This document shows positions 1 to 8,659 of a stretch of DNA of 64,000 bases, piece after piece. A program made the position numbers and the translations under genes. A model generated the notes under the pieces. It made no database searches. It was not told where the DNA came from and saw nothing but the letters and a program-made list of their open reading frames with translations. The DNA comes from Streptomyces sp. NBC_00464. GTDB lineage: Bacteria; Actinomycetota; Actinomycetes; Streptomycetales; Streptomycetaceae. The DNA lies in the NCBI RefSeq assembly GCF_036013915.1, contig NZ_CP107899.1, forward strand, positions 3,658,001 through 3,722,000, in the 5' to 3' direction. Numbering within the stretch: the first letter of the stretch is position 1; each line of letters starts with the position of its first letter.

Positions 1-1807
1 CCCCCACCGGCTCGGCCACCACAACGGACGCGCCACCGGACACCGCCCGGGGCACCACAACGGACGCGCCACCGGACACCGCACCAGGCACCGCAGCGAA
101 TGCCTCGGCCGCCAACGCCACGGGCACCGCGGCAGACGTCTCGTCCAACGCCCGCTCGGCCCCTCCGGCAGGAGCCAGCGTCACCACCCGGTCGGCCACC
201 GCCAGAAGCGCCGGCCGGTGGACGACCAGCAGGACGGTCCGGCCCATCGCCAGCCGTCGTACCGCCTCGACGATGCCCGCCTCCGTCTCCCCGTCCAGGC
301 TCGCGGTCGGCTCGTCGAGCAGCAGCACCGGCCGGTCCGCAAGGAACGCCCGGGCGAGCGCGAGCCGCTGGCGCTGTCCGGCGGAAAGCCCCGCGCCGTC
401 CTCGCCGAGAAGCGTGTCGGCGCCATCCGGCAACGCGGCCACGAACTCGTACGCCCCGGCATCGCGCAGCGCAGCCGTCACCGCGCTGTCGTCCGCCCCG
501 GGGCGGGCCAGCCGGACGTTCTCCGCGATCGAACCCGCGAAGAGGTGTGGCCGCTGCGGCACCCAGGCGATCCGCTCGCGCCAGCGCTCGGGGGAGAGGG
601 AAGCCAGATCGGTCCCGCCGACCCGCACCCGGCCCTCGTCGGGTTCCACGAACCCCAGCACCACGTTCAGCAGGGTGGACTTGCCGACGCCGCTCGGACC
701 GACCAGCGCGACGGTCTCCCCCTCGTCCACCACCAGCGAGGCCCCGGCGAGCGAGGGTTCGGTGCGCCCGGCGTGCCGAACGGTCACTCCTTCCAGCTCC
801 AGCCGCAGCGAACCGGGAACGTCCTGCGTACCGCCCGTGCGCGGCTGGGTCTCCAGGACGGCGAAGATCTCCTCCGCGGCCGACAGTCCCTCGGCGGCGG
901 CGTGGTACTGAGCGCCTACCTGCCGGATCGGCAGGTAGGCCTCGGGCGCGAGGATCAGCACCACCAGTCCGGTGTAGAGGTCGAGCTCACCGTGCACAAG
1001 GCGCATGCCGATCGTGACGGCGACGAGCGCCACCGACAGCGTCGCCAGGAGCTCCAGGGCGAAGGAGGAGAGAAAGGCGATCCGCAGAGTGCGCAGGGTC
1101 GCCTGCCGGTACTGCGAGGTGATGGTGCGGATGGACTCGGCCTGGGCCTTGGCCCGGCCGAAGACCTTCAGCGTCGGCAGTCCCGCGACCACGTCGAGGA
1201 AGTGTCCCGAGAGCCGGGAGAGCAGGCGCCACTGCCGGTCCATCCGCGACTGGGTGGCCCAGCCGATCAGAATCATGAACAGCGGGATGAGCGGCAGCGT
1301 GACGACGATGATCGCGGCCGATACCCAGTCCTCGGTGACGACTCTGGCCAGCACGGCCACCGGAACCACGACCGCGAGTCCGAGCTGTGGAAGGTAGCGC
1401 GCGAAGTAGTCGTCGAGCGCGTCGATCCCCCGCGTGGCGAGAGCCACCAGCGAACCGGTGCGCTGCCCGCTCAGCCAGTCCGGGCCCAGCTCTGCCGCCC
1501 GGGCGAGAAGACGCCCGCGCAGTTCGGACTTGACGGCCGCACCGGCCCGGTAGGCGGCCAGTTCGGTGAGCCAGGAGACCAGGGCCCGGCCGAGTGCGAC
1601 GGCAACGAGCAGGAGGAGAGGCGTGCGGAGGCCCTCACCGGTGAGTCCGTCCTCGAAGCCGCCCACGACCACCTCGGCGACAAGCATCGCCTGGGCGATG
1701 ACCAGCGCCGCTCCGGCCAGTCCGAGTGCCACCACTGCCACCAGGAACTGGCGGGTGGCACGGGCGTGGCGGAGCAGACGCGGATCGATCGGTTTCACGT
1801 GAAACAC
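1..1807 (-). CDS. cydCD: CydCD fused ABC transporter for cytochrome bd assembly (partial)
   Basis: About 602 N-terminal codons are visible and the frame runs off the left edge of the window. The product is a CydD-type half: roughly six membrane segments in residues 20-320, then a nucleotide-binding domain with Walker A GPSGVGKST near residue 367 and the ABC signature LSAGQRQRL near 473. After this domain comes a linker of small residues, so the missing part should be the CydC half, as in the fused CydCD proteins of streptomycetes. The transporter exports reduced thiols needed to mature cytochrome bd. It lies downstream of cydA and cydB on the same strand. The start GTG (followed by F-H-V-K-P) is embedded in a parS site; the next GTG, three codons on, is an alternative. 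The linker holds a 36-bp tandem duplication. Confidence 0.9.
   Translation of the reverse strand, partial: MFHVKPIDPRLLRHARATRQFLVAVVALGLAGAALVIAQAMLVAEVVVGGFEDGLTGEGLRTPLLLLVAVALGRALVSWLTELAAYRAGAAVKSELRGRLLARAAELGPDWLSGQRTGSLVALATRGIDALDDYFARYLPQLGLAVVVPVAVLARVVTEDWVSAAIIVVTLPLIPLFMILIGWATQSRMDRQWRLLSRLSGHFLDVVAGLPTLKVFGRAKAQAESIRTITSQYRQATLRTLRIAFLSSFALELLATLSVALVAVTIGMRLVHGELDLYTGLVVLILAPEAYLPIRQVGAQYHAAAEGLSAAEEIFAVLETQPRTGGTQDVPGSLRLELEGVTVRHAGRTEPSLAGASLVVDEGETVALVGPSGVGKSTLLNVVLGFVEPDEGRVRVGGTDLASLSPERWRERIAWVPQRPHLFAGSIAENVRLARPGADDSAVTAALRDAGAYEFVAALPDGADTLLGEDGAGLSAGQRQRLALARAFLADRPVLLLDEPTASLDGETEAGIVEAVRRLAMGRTVLLVVHRPALLAVADRVVTLAPAGGAERALDETSAAVPVALAAEAFAAVPGAVSGGASVVVPRAVSGGASVVVAEPVG
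17..82 (-). repeat. 36-bp-period tandem duplication in the CydD-CydC linker
   Basis: Bases 17-46 and 53-82 are identical over 30 nt with a 36-nt period. On the minus strand both copies encode the peptide AVSGGASVVV. They lie in frame in the linker after the first ATPase domain, so the duplication lengthens a flexible Ala/Gly/Val spacer without breaking the gene. Confidence 0.8.
1792..1805. other. parS: parS site (ParB binding) over the cydCD start
   Basis: Perfect 14-bp palindrome GTTTCACGTGAAAC, the Streptomyces parS consensus. It overlaps the first codons of cydCD (GTG TTT CAC GTG AAA read on the minus strand). It is the most origin-distal parS in this window. Confidence 0.93.
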
Positions 1808-1844
1808 CCCATGGCGCTCGGCTCGGTCAAGGCACTCACTGCAT

Positions 1845-2846
1845 TCAGTGCGCGTCGGCGATGTGCTGCGTACCGATGCGCTTGCGGAACACCCAGTACG
1901 TCCAGCCCTGGTAGAGCAGGACGACAGGAGTGGCGATCCCCGCACACCAGGTCATGATCTTCAGCGTGTACGGGCTGGACGAGGCATTGGTGACCGTGAG
2001 GCTCCAGGCATCGTTCAGCGAGGACGGCATGACGTTCGGGAAGAGCGTCAGGAACAACATGGCGACCGCGGCCGCGATGGTCACCCCGGAGAAGGCGAAG
2101 GACCAGCCCTCGCGTCCCGCCGCAATGGCTCCGATCGCCCCGACCAGGGCCACCACGGCGACGATCATCGCGATCAGGCTCCAGCTGTCACCGTTGTCGA
2201 TCTGGGTCCAGATCAGGAAACCCAGAGCGAGAACCGCGGTGACCACGCCCAGCTTCAGCGCCAGACTGCGCGCCCGGGCCCGGATGTCCCCGACCGTCTT
2301 GAGGCCGGCGAACACCGCACCGTGGAAGGTGAAGAGGAAGAGCGTGACCAGTCCGCCGAGGATCGCGTACGGATTGAGCAGGTCCCAGAAGTTGCCCACG
2401 TACTCCATGTCCGCATCGATCTTCACGCCGCGGACGATGTTCCCGAAGGCCACTCCCCAGAGCAGGGCCGGGATCAGCGAGGTCCAGAAGATCGCGTGCT
2501 CCCAGTTGGTCTGCCACTTCACCTCGGGCCGCTTCGCCCGGTACTCGAAGGCGACACCCCGCACGATCAGGCAGAGCAGGATGATCAGCAGCGGCAGGTA
2601 GAAGCCGGAGAACAGCGTGGCGTACCACTCGGGAAACGCGGCGAAGGTCGCCCCGCCGGCACTGAGCAGCCACACCTCGTTGCCGTCCCAGACGGGTCCG
2701 ATCGTATTGATCAGGACCCGTCGTTCCTTACGGTCCCGCGCCAGCAGCTTGGTCAGGACACCGATCCCGAAGTCGAATCCCTCCAGGAAGAAATAGCCGG
2801 TCCAGAGAACGGCGATGAGCACGAACCAGACGTCGTGGAGTTCCAT
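1845..2846 (-). CDS. cydB: Cytochrome bd ubiquinol oxidase subunit II
   Basis: A 333-residue membrane protein starting MELHDVWFVLIAVLWTGYFF, with the CydB hallmark EGFDFGIG near residues 23-30 and GPVWDGNEVWL near 50-60. About eight to nine hydrophobic helices follow. With CydA it forms the high-affinity quinol oxidase that reduces oxygen to water in the cytoplasmic membrane. It sits 19 bp after cydA and 37 bp before cydCD, so the three genes form one operon. Length is normal for the family. Confidence 0.96.
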   Translation of the reverse strand: MELHDVWFVLIAVLWTGYFFLEGFDFGIGVLTKLLARDRKERRVLINTIGPVWDGNEVWLLSAGGATFAAFPEWYATLFSGFYLPLLIILLCLIVRGVAFEYRAKRPEVKWQTNWEHAIFWTSLIPALLWGVAFGNIVRGVKIDADMEYVGNFWDLLNPYAILGGLVTLFLFTFHGAVFAGLKTVGDIRARARSLALKLGVVTAVLALGFLIWTQIDNGDSWSLIAMIVAVVALVGAIGAIAAGREGWSFAFSGVTIAAAVAMLFLTLFPNVMPSSLNDAWSLTVTNASSSPYTLKIMTWCAGIATPVVLLYQGWTYWVFRKRIGTQHIADAH

Positions 2847-2865
2847 CTCTCAGCTCCCTGCGCTC

Positions 2866-4374
2866 TCAGTAGGAGAAGGCCATGGGGCGGTCGGCGTCGT
2901 TGTCGTCGCCGCCGATCCTGGTGGGCGGGTTGAGGTCGGCGTCGGTGAGCTCCGGCGGTCCGGCCTTGATGTACTTCACGAGGAGCTTGACCTCGATGAC
3001 GGCGAGCACCGCGTAGAGCACCGTGAACAGGATCATCGAGGTGAGCACCTCGCCCTGGGAGACACCGGGGGAGACCGCGTCACGGGTCTGCAGGACGCCG
3101 TAGACCACCCAGGGCTGACGGCCCATCTCGGTGAAGATCCAGCCCCAGGAGTTGGCGATCAGCGGGAAGAGCAGGGTCCACAGCGCGACGATCCAGTAGC
3201 ACTTGGCGAGCTTCGGGCTCAGCGCCTTGTTCTTGAACAGGACCAGGTGGGGCACCTCGTCCTCACCGGTGCGCATCCCCGGCGGCAGCATGAACTTCTT
3301 CCGGGTCAGCCACAGTCCGAGGATCCCGAGGCCGAAGGACGCCATACCGAAGCCGATCATCCACCGGAAGCTCCAGAAGGCGACGGGGATGTTGGGCCGG
3401 TAGTCGCCGGGCCCGAAGCGTTCCTGTTCGGCCTTGTTGATGTCGTTGATGCCGGGGACGTACGAGTTGAAGTTGTCGTCGGCGAGGAAGGACAGTATCC
3501 CGGGGATCGAGATCTCGACGGAGTTGTGGCCCTTGCTCACGTCTCCGTACGCGAAGATCGAGAAGGGTGCGGAGTTCTGCCCGTCCCACAGCGCCTCGGC
3601 CGCCGCCATCTTCATCGGCTGCTGCTTGAACATCACCTTGCCCAGCTGGTCACCGCTGACGGCGGTGAGGAGACCGGAGATCACGATGGTGATCAGTCCG
3701 AGCCGCAGCGAGGTCCGCATCACGGGGATGTGCTTCTTGCGCGCCAGGTGGAAGGCGGCGATGCCGACCATGAACGCGCCACCGACCAGGAAGGCCGCCG
3801 TGATGGTGTGGAAGAACTGGGCGAGCGCGGTGTTCTGCGTGAGCACGTGCCAGAAGTCGGTGAGCTCGGCGCGTCCGCGTTCCTTGTTGATGCGGTAGCC
3901 GACCGGGTGCTGCATCCAGGAGTTGGCCGCCAGGATGAAGTACGCGGAGAGGATGGTGCCGATCGAGACCATCCAGATGCAGGCGAGGTGGATCTTCTTC
4001 GGCAGCTTGTCCCAGCCGAAGATCCACAGGCCGATGAACGTGGACTCGAAGAAGAAGGCGATCAGCGCCTCGAACGCGAGCGGGGCACCGAAGATGTCGC
4101 CGACGAACCGCGAGTAGTCGGACCAGTTCATCCCGAACTGGAACTCCTGGACGATGCCCGTGACGACGCCCATGGCGATGTTGATCAGGAAGAGCTTTCC
4201 CCAGAACTTGGTGGCTCTGAGGTACTTCTCCTTATTGGTCCGCACCCAGGCGGTCTGCAGGCCGGCGGTGAGCGCGGCCAGAGAGATCGTCAGGGGAACG
4301 AAGAGGAAGTGGTAGACGGTGGTCGTTCCGAACTGCCATCGCGCCAGGGTCTCCGGCGCCAGAGCCAGCTCCAC
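2866..4374 (-). CDS. cydA: Cytochrome bd ubiquinol oxidase subunit I
   Basis: A 502-residue multi-helix membrane protein carrying heme ligands and the quinol site. The GRQPW signature is visible in EMGRQPWVVYG near residues 417-427, and the N terminus ALAPETLARWQFG is typical of CydA. The Q-loop is short, as in other actinobacteria. It starts at GTG 4374, preceded by GGAGAA. It is first in cydA-cydB-cydCD and has a perfect Rex operator about 85 bp upstream, so expression should rise when the NADH/NAD+ ratio is high (oxygen limitation). Confidence 0.97.
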   Translation of the reverse strand: MELALAPETLARWQFGTTTVYHFLFVPLTISLAALTAGLQTAWVRTNKEKYLRATKFWGKLFLINIAMGVVTGIVQEFQFGMNWSDYSRFVGDIFGAPLAFEALIAFFFESTFIGLWIFGWDKLPKKIHLACIWMVSIGTILSAYFILAANSWMQHPVGYRINKERGRAELTDFWHVLTQNTALAQFFHTITAAFLVGGAFMVGIAAFHLARKKHIPVMRTSLRLGLITIVISGLLTAVSGDQLGKVMFKQQPMKMAAAEALWDGQNSAPFSIFAYGDVSKGHNSVEISIPGILSFLADDNFNSYVPGINDINKAEQERFGPGDYRPNIPVAFWSFRWMIGFGMASFGLGILGLWLTRKKFMLPPGMRTGEDEVPHLVLFKNKALSPKLAKCYWIVALWTLLFPLIANSWGWIFTEMGRQPWVVYGVLQTRDAVSPGVSQGEVLTSMILFTVLYAVLAVIEVKLLVKYIKAGPPELTDADLNPPTRIGGDDNDADRPMAFSY

Positions 4375-4458
4375 GTCGTCTTCTCCTTACGTCGCCGCCA
4401 ATACACCGGCAGTTTGTCCTATAAATCCGACTGAATAGCGGAGGAAACGGGACACGCT

Positions 4459-4474
4459 TGTGAACGCGTTCACA
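4459..4474. promoter_or_regulatory. Rex operator (ROP) upstream of cydA
   Basis: TGTGAACGCGTTCACA matches the S. coelicolor Rex consensus TGTGAAC-N3-TTCACA at every defined position. A third half-site (TTCACA) follows immediately. Rex is the NADH/NAD+-sensing repressor and cydABCD is a known Rex target in S. coelicolor. The rest of the 310-bp cydA-hisC spacer holds the cydA promoter region and the hisC terminator; no small gene was seen. Confidence 0.93.
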
Positions 4475-4628
4475 TTCACAAGCAATTATGGCGCACAGGC
4501 TTTCGGAAGGTAAGACCGGGGTACCCCTCCCGGGACGTAACGATCATTACCCCCGAAGCAGACACCCCCGGCATGGCATCCGCGCCCACGGACACGGCCC
4601 CCCGGGCATCCACGTCCACGCACGCAAA

Positions 4629-4662
4629 CGGCCCCGCACCTCGCGAACGAGGCACGGGGCCG
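4629..4662 (-). terminator. Terminator hairpin downstream of the aminotransferase gene
   Basis: Outer stem CGGCCCCG / CGGGGCCG with an inner CCTCG / CGAGG pair around a CGAA loop. It lies 22 bp past the stop of the minus-strand aminotransferase and before the cydA promoter. There is no clear U-tract, as is common in Streptomyces. Confidence 0.7.
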
Positions 4663-4684
4663 GGCCGGCCGGGGAATGCCGGTG

Positions 4685-5764
4685 CTACAGATCCTTGCGG
4701 TACGACTCCGTCACCTTCAGGAACAGGTCGTTCGCCTCGTCCTCGCCGATCGAGACCCGCACACCCTCACCGGCGAAGGGCCTGACCACCACACCGGCCT
4801 TCTCGCAGACCGCGGCAAAGTCGGCGGTACGGTCCCCCAGCCGCAGCCAGACGAAGTTCGCCTGGGACTCGGGCACCGTCCAGCCCTGCCGCACCAGCGT
4901 CTCGTACACCTTCTGCCGCTCGCACACCAAGGAACCCACCCGGCCCAGGAGTTCATCCTCGGCCCGCAGTGACGCCACCGCCGCGTCCTGGGCCAGCTGG
5001 CTGACGCCGAAGGGCACCGCCGTCTTGCGCAGCGCGGCCGCCACCGGCTCGTGGGCCACGGCGAAGCCGACCCGCAGCCCCGCCAGACCGTAGGCCTTGG
5101 AGAACGTGCGCAGCACCGCCACATTGGGCCGGTCCCGGTAGATCTCGATGCCGTCGGGAACCTCGACGTCGCGGATGAACTCCTTGTACGCCTCGTCGAG
5201 CACCACGAGCACATCGCCCGGCACCCGGTCCAGGAACCGCTCCAGCTCCGCCCGGCGCACCACGGTGCCGGTCGGGTTGTTCGGGTTGCAGACGAAGATC
5301 ATCCGGGTCCGGTCGGTGATCGCGTCCGCCATCGCGTCCAGATCGTGCACCTCACCGTCGGTCAGCGGCACCTTCACCGAGGTCGCCCCGCTGACCTGGG
5401 TGATGATCGGGTACGCCTCGAAGGAACGCCAGGCGTAGATGACCTCGTCGCCCGGGCCCGAGGTGGCCTGCAGCAGCTGCTGGGCCACGCCGACCGAACC
5501 GGTACCGGTGGCCAGGTGTGAGAGCGGCACGCCGAAACGGTTCGCCAGCTCGTTCATCAGACCGGTGCACGCCATGTCCGGGTACCGGTTGAAGTTCGCG
5601 GCCGCGGCCAGCGCGGACTCCATCACTCCCGGCAGCGGCGGGTACGGATTCTCGTTGGAGGACAGCTTGAACGCGAGCGGTCCGTCCGCCGCGGCCGGCT
5701 TGCCCGGCACATAGGCAGGGACGCCATCCAGTTCGGCACGCAGCTTGGGGCTCGTCTCGCTCAC
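4685..5764 (-). CDS. hisC: Histidinol-phosphate/aromatic aminotransferase (class I/II)
   Basis: A 359-residue PLP-dependent fold-type I aminotransferase of the HisC/aromatic (Pat) group. Visible are SSNENPYPP (35-43), CNPNNPTG (159-166), D190 in VVLDEAY, the PLP lysine K223 in RTFSKAYG and R231 in LAGLRVGF. I chose GTG 5764 (VSETSPKL), which has GAGGAGG upstream; an in-frame start 33 bp earlier lacks a site. It stands outside a his operon, so phenylalanine or tyrosine transamination is as likely as histidine synthesis. It is transcribed away from the LacI-type regulator next door. Confidence 0.88.
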   Translation of the reverse strand: MSETSPKLRAELDGVPAYVPGKPAAADGPLAFKLSSNENPYPPLPGVMESALAAAANFNRYPDMACTGLMNELANRFGVPLSHLATGTGSVGVAQQLLQATSGPGDEVIYAWRSFEAYPIITQVSGATSVKVPLTDGEVHDLDAMADAITDRTRMIFVCNPNNPTGTVVRRAELERFLDRVPGDVLVVLDEAYKEFIRDVEVPDGIEIYRDRPNVAVLRTFSKAYGLAGLRVGFAVAHEPVAAALRKTAVPFGVSQLAQDAAVASLRAEDELLGRVGSLVCERQKVYETLVRQGWTVPESQANFVWLRLGDRTADFAAVCEKAGVVVRPFAGEGVRVSIGEDEANDLFLKVTESYRKDL

Positions 5765-6135
5765 CGCAGGTCCTCCTCGACCATCCGTACACATCAATAC
5801 TGCTCACCTTATGAGGATTGGGCGCCGGTGCGAATGGGCGGACCGATGATTCGTCCGGTGGACCCCGGAATGAGGGGGAGCGCCCCTCGCCGTGGCGTGC
5901 GCCGGTGGCTCACTCCGTGGCGCGCGTCCCTCGAAGAGGTGAGTTGAGACCTCTTCGAGACATCGACGTATCGGCAGGCCCATCCGGCCCGACACGTGAC
6001 ACATGACGGCACCACCCCATAACTCCCTCCGTTCCAAAGGCGATTGGGGCTTGATGACCATGCAGAAACGTGCCTGCCAACGTGTGCATATGCGACCGGC
6101 CCAAGTACCCGCCCGAGCCCTACTATCGGCTCGCC
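5765..6135. promoter_or_regulatory. Divergent promoter region with an 11-bp inverted repeat
   Basis: This 371-bp spacer separates the aminotransferase and the LacI-type regulator, which diverge. I see no convincing small gene. Its clearest structure is a perfect 11-bp inverted repeat at 5930-5940 and 5949-5959 (CTCGAAGAGGT, 8-bp spacer). It could be an operator or an RNA hairpin. It lies about 180 bp upstream of the regulator start, rather far for simple autorepression. Confidence 0.5.
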
Positions 6136-7248
6136 ATGACAGCAGCAGGGAAGCACCAGGTGAGCCGGACGGAGACCCCCCGGCGCGGCGGCCGGCAGGG
6201 ACGAGCAGGTATCCGGGACGTGGCCGCCGCCGCCGGGGTCTCCATCACGACCGTCTCCGACGCGCTCAACGGCAAGGGCAGGCTCCCGGACGCCACCCGC
6301 AGCCATGTCCGCGAGGTCGCCGAGCGCTTGGGCTATCGCCCTTCCGCCGCGGCCCGAACGCTCCGTACCGGCAAGTCGGGCCTGATCGGCCTGACCGTGA
6401 CCACCTACGGGGATGAACCTTTCACCTTCACCGAATTCGCGTACTTCGCCGAGATGGCCAGAGCCGCCACCTCTGCCGCACTCGCCCGCGGCTATGCCCT
6501 CGTCATCCTTCCCGCCACCTCACGCCACGACGTCTGGTCCAACGTCGCACTCGACGGCACCGTCGTCATCGACCCCTCCGACCAGGACCCGGTGGTCACC
6601 GAACTCGTACGCCAGGGACTGCCCGTCGTCTCCGACGGCCGGCCGGCCGGGACCCTCCCGGTCACCGCCTGGGTCGACAACGACCACCGGGCAGCCGTCC
6701 TCGACCTGCTCGACCACCTCGCCGCAGCCGGCGCGCGCCGCATCGGACTGCTCACCGGCACCACCACCGACACGTACACCCGGCTGTCCACCACCGCGTA
6801 CCTCCACTGGTGCGAGCGCGTCGGCCAGGACCCGGTGTACGAGTCCTACCCCGCCCACGACCCGTGCGCGGGCGCGGTGGCAGCGGACCGCCTGCTGGCC
6901 CGTCCGGACCGCCCGGACGCCGTCTACGGCCTCTTCGACCCCAACGGCACCGATCTGCTGGCGGCCGCCCGCCGGTACGGTCTGCGCGTCCCGGAGGACC
7001 TGCTCCTGGTCTGCTGCAGCGAGTCCACCGTGTACGCGACGACCGAGCCGCCCATCACCACGCTCTCGCTCAAGCCGCGCCGCATCGGCACGGCGGTCGT
7101 CCAGCTGCTCATCGACGCCATCGAAGGCGTCGACCAGGACGGACCGGTGGAACAGGTCATACCGACGGAACTCATCGTCCGGACCTCCTCGCAACGCCGT
7201 CCGCCACGCACCACGGTCAGCGCTCCACGCTCCCCGGCCGGGGACTGA
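6136..7248 (+). CDS. LacI-family transcriptional regulator
   Basis: A 370-residue protein with an N-terminal LacI helix-turn-helix (IRDVAAAAGVSITTVSDALNGKGRL, residues about 25-49) followed by the hinge-like LGYRPSAAARTLRTGKSG and a periplasmic-binding-protein-like sensor domain. ATG 6136 was chosen because the HTH then falls at the usual N-terminal position. The N-terminal arm is longer (about 24 residues) than in classical LacI proteins. The ligand cannot be told; the neighbours are an aminotransferase and a phosphatase rather than sugar genes. Confidence 0.9.
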   Translation: MTAAGKHQVSRTETPRRGGRQGRAGIRDVAAAAGVSITTVSDALNGKGRLPDATRSHVREVAERLGYRPSAAARTLRTGKSGLIGLTVTTYGDEPFTFTEFAYFAEMARAATSAALARGYALVILPATSRHDVWSNVALDGTVVIDPSDQDPVVTELVRQGLPVVSDGRPAGTLPVTAWVDNDHRAAVLDLLDHLAAAGARRIGLLTGTTTDTYTRLSTTAYLHWCERVGQDPVYESYPAHDPCAGAVAADRLLARPDRPDAVYGLFDPNGTDLLAAARRYGLRVPEDLLLVCCSESTVYATTEPPITTLSLKPRRIGTAVVQLLIDAIEGVDQDGPVEQVIPTELIVRTSSQRRPPRTTVSAPRSPAGD

Positions 7249-7421
7249 TCAGGCCAATTGGGACTAATCGACCGACGAACCTGGCGTGCGCGCGGATTCA
7301 CCACCCCTGGTGCGTCACAGAGCACGATCCTCATTCCTATGATGGGCGCACGACACCGCGGACCACCCCGACCAGCAGGGCCCGTCAGGTGTACGGCGGC
7401 GCGATGGTGGTGGAGGGGTCG

Positions 7422-8477
7422 ATGACACAGGGGGCCGGTCAGGAACCCGTGGTGCGGACGGCGACGTTGCGCGACTTCCGCGTACCGCCCTATGCGCAGT
7501 CCGCTGCGCCGCCCGCCCCGCGTCCGGGCAACACCTTCCCGGGGGGCGAGCCGCCGGAGGGGTACACCCCGACCGCGCGCGACCTCCCCGTGATCAGCCG
7601 CGAGGACACCGTCCAGGTGCGGAGCGTGCCCGACCCGCGCCCCGCCCAGGAGCCGGGTCTCGGACCGCTGTACGTCGTCGGTGACGTCCACGGCTATCTG
7701 GACGAGCTCCTCGCCGCCCTCGCCGAACAGGACCTGATCGACTCCGAGGGCAGCTGGGCCGCGGGCAACGCGCGACTCTGGTTCCTCGGCGACTTCACCG
7801 ACCGGGGGCCCGACGGAATCGGCGTCATCGACCTCGTGATGCGGCTGTCCGCCGAGGCCGCGGCCGCCGGCGGGTACTGCAAGGCCCTGATGGGCAACCA
7901 CGAGCTCCTGCTCATCGGTGCCAAGAGGTTCGGCGACACCCCGGTCAACTCCGGTGCCGGCACCGCCACCTTCCAGGCCGCCTGGCTGCTCAACGGCGGC
8001 CAGAAGACCGACATGGAACGGCTCCAGGACGTCCACCTCCAGTGGATGTCCCGGCTCGACGCCGTCGTCGAGGAGGACGAGCACCTCCTGATGCACTCGG
8101 ACACGACGGCGTACCTCGACTACGGGTCCACCATCGAGGACGTCAACGACACGGTGCACGCCATTCTCACGCGGAACGACGCCGATGAATGCTGGGACCT
8201 CTTCCGCAAGCTGACCAAGCGGTTCGCGTTCCGCGACGAATCGGGTCCGCAGGCCGTGCAGGAGCTCATGGCGGCGTACGGCGGCCGACGCGTCGTCCAT
8301 GGTCACAGCCCCATTCCCTACCTTCTGGGCGAGGTCGGTTCCGAGGACGGCGAGGACAGGTCGGGGCCGCTGGTGGACGGACCGCACGTGTACGCGGACG
8401 GTCTCGCCATCGCCATGGACGGCGGAGTGACCATGGCCGGAAAACTACTGGTCGTCCAACTCCCGCTGCATGACTGA
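7422..8477 (+). CDS. PPP-type metallophosphoesterase
   Basis: A 351-residue cytoplasmic phosphatase of the PPP/calcineurin-like family. The three metal-binding motifs are intact: GDVHG (87-91), GDFTDRG (123-129) and GNHE (158-161), with a later HGHSP. The first 75 residues are proline-rich and probably disordered. ATG 7422 follows GGAGGGG by five bases; another in-frame ATG at 7404 is possible. Such proteins dephosphorylate serine/threonine phosphoproteins or dinucleoside polyphosphates; the substrate is not evident. Confidence 0.88.
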   Translation: MTQGAGQEPVVRTATLRDFRVPPYAQSAAPPAPRPGNTFPGGEPPEGYTPTARDLPVISREDTVQVRSVPDPRPAQEPGLGPLYVVGDVHGYLDELLAALAEQDLIDSEGSWAAGNARLWFLGDFTDRGPDGIGVIDLVMRLSAEAAAAGGYCKALMGNHELLLIGAKRFGDTPVNSGAGTATFQAAWLLNGGQKTDMERLQDVHLQWMSRLDAVVEEDEHLLMHSDTTAYLDYGSTIEDVNDTVHAILTRNDADECWDLFRKLTKRFAFRDESGPQAVQELMAAYGGRRVVHGHSPIPYLLGEVGSEDGEDRSGPLVDGPHVYADGLAIAMDGGVTMAGKLLVVQLPLHD

Positions 8478-8659
8478 CGTTCTTCGGGGAAGACGCATCC
8501 CGACCTGAACACGCGGACCACTGGGCCTTATTTCCGGAAACCCCCTGTCACCCCGTGCCGTGGGCGCTCTACCATCGGCGTATCAGTAGCAGGCTCTCCT
8601 CCGTTTCCGCCCGACTGCCCGGTTCGAACGGGCACACAGGCCCTACGGAGCATCGGGGG

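Noticed and set aside
2815..4434. 539-codon open frame opposite cydA
   Set aside because: CydA is unmistakable on the minus strand; the opposing frame is an artefact of base composition.
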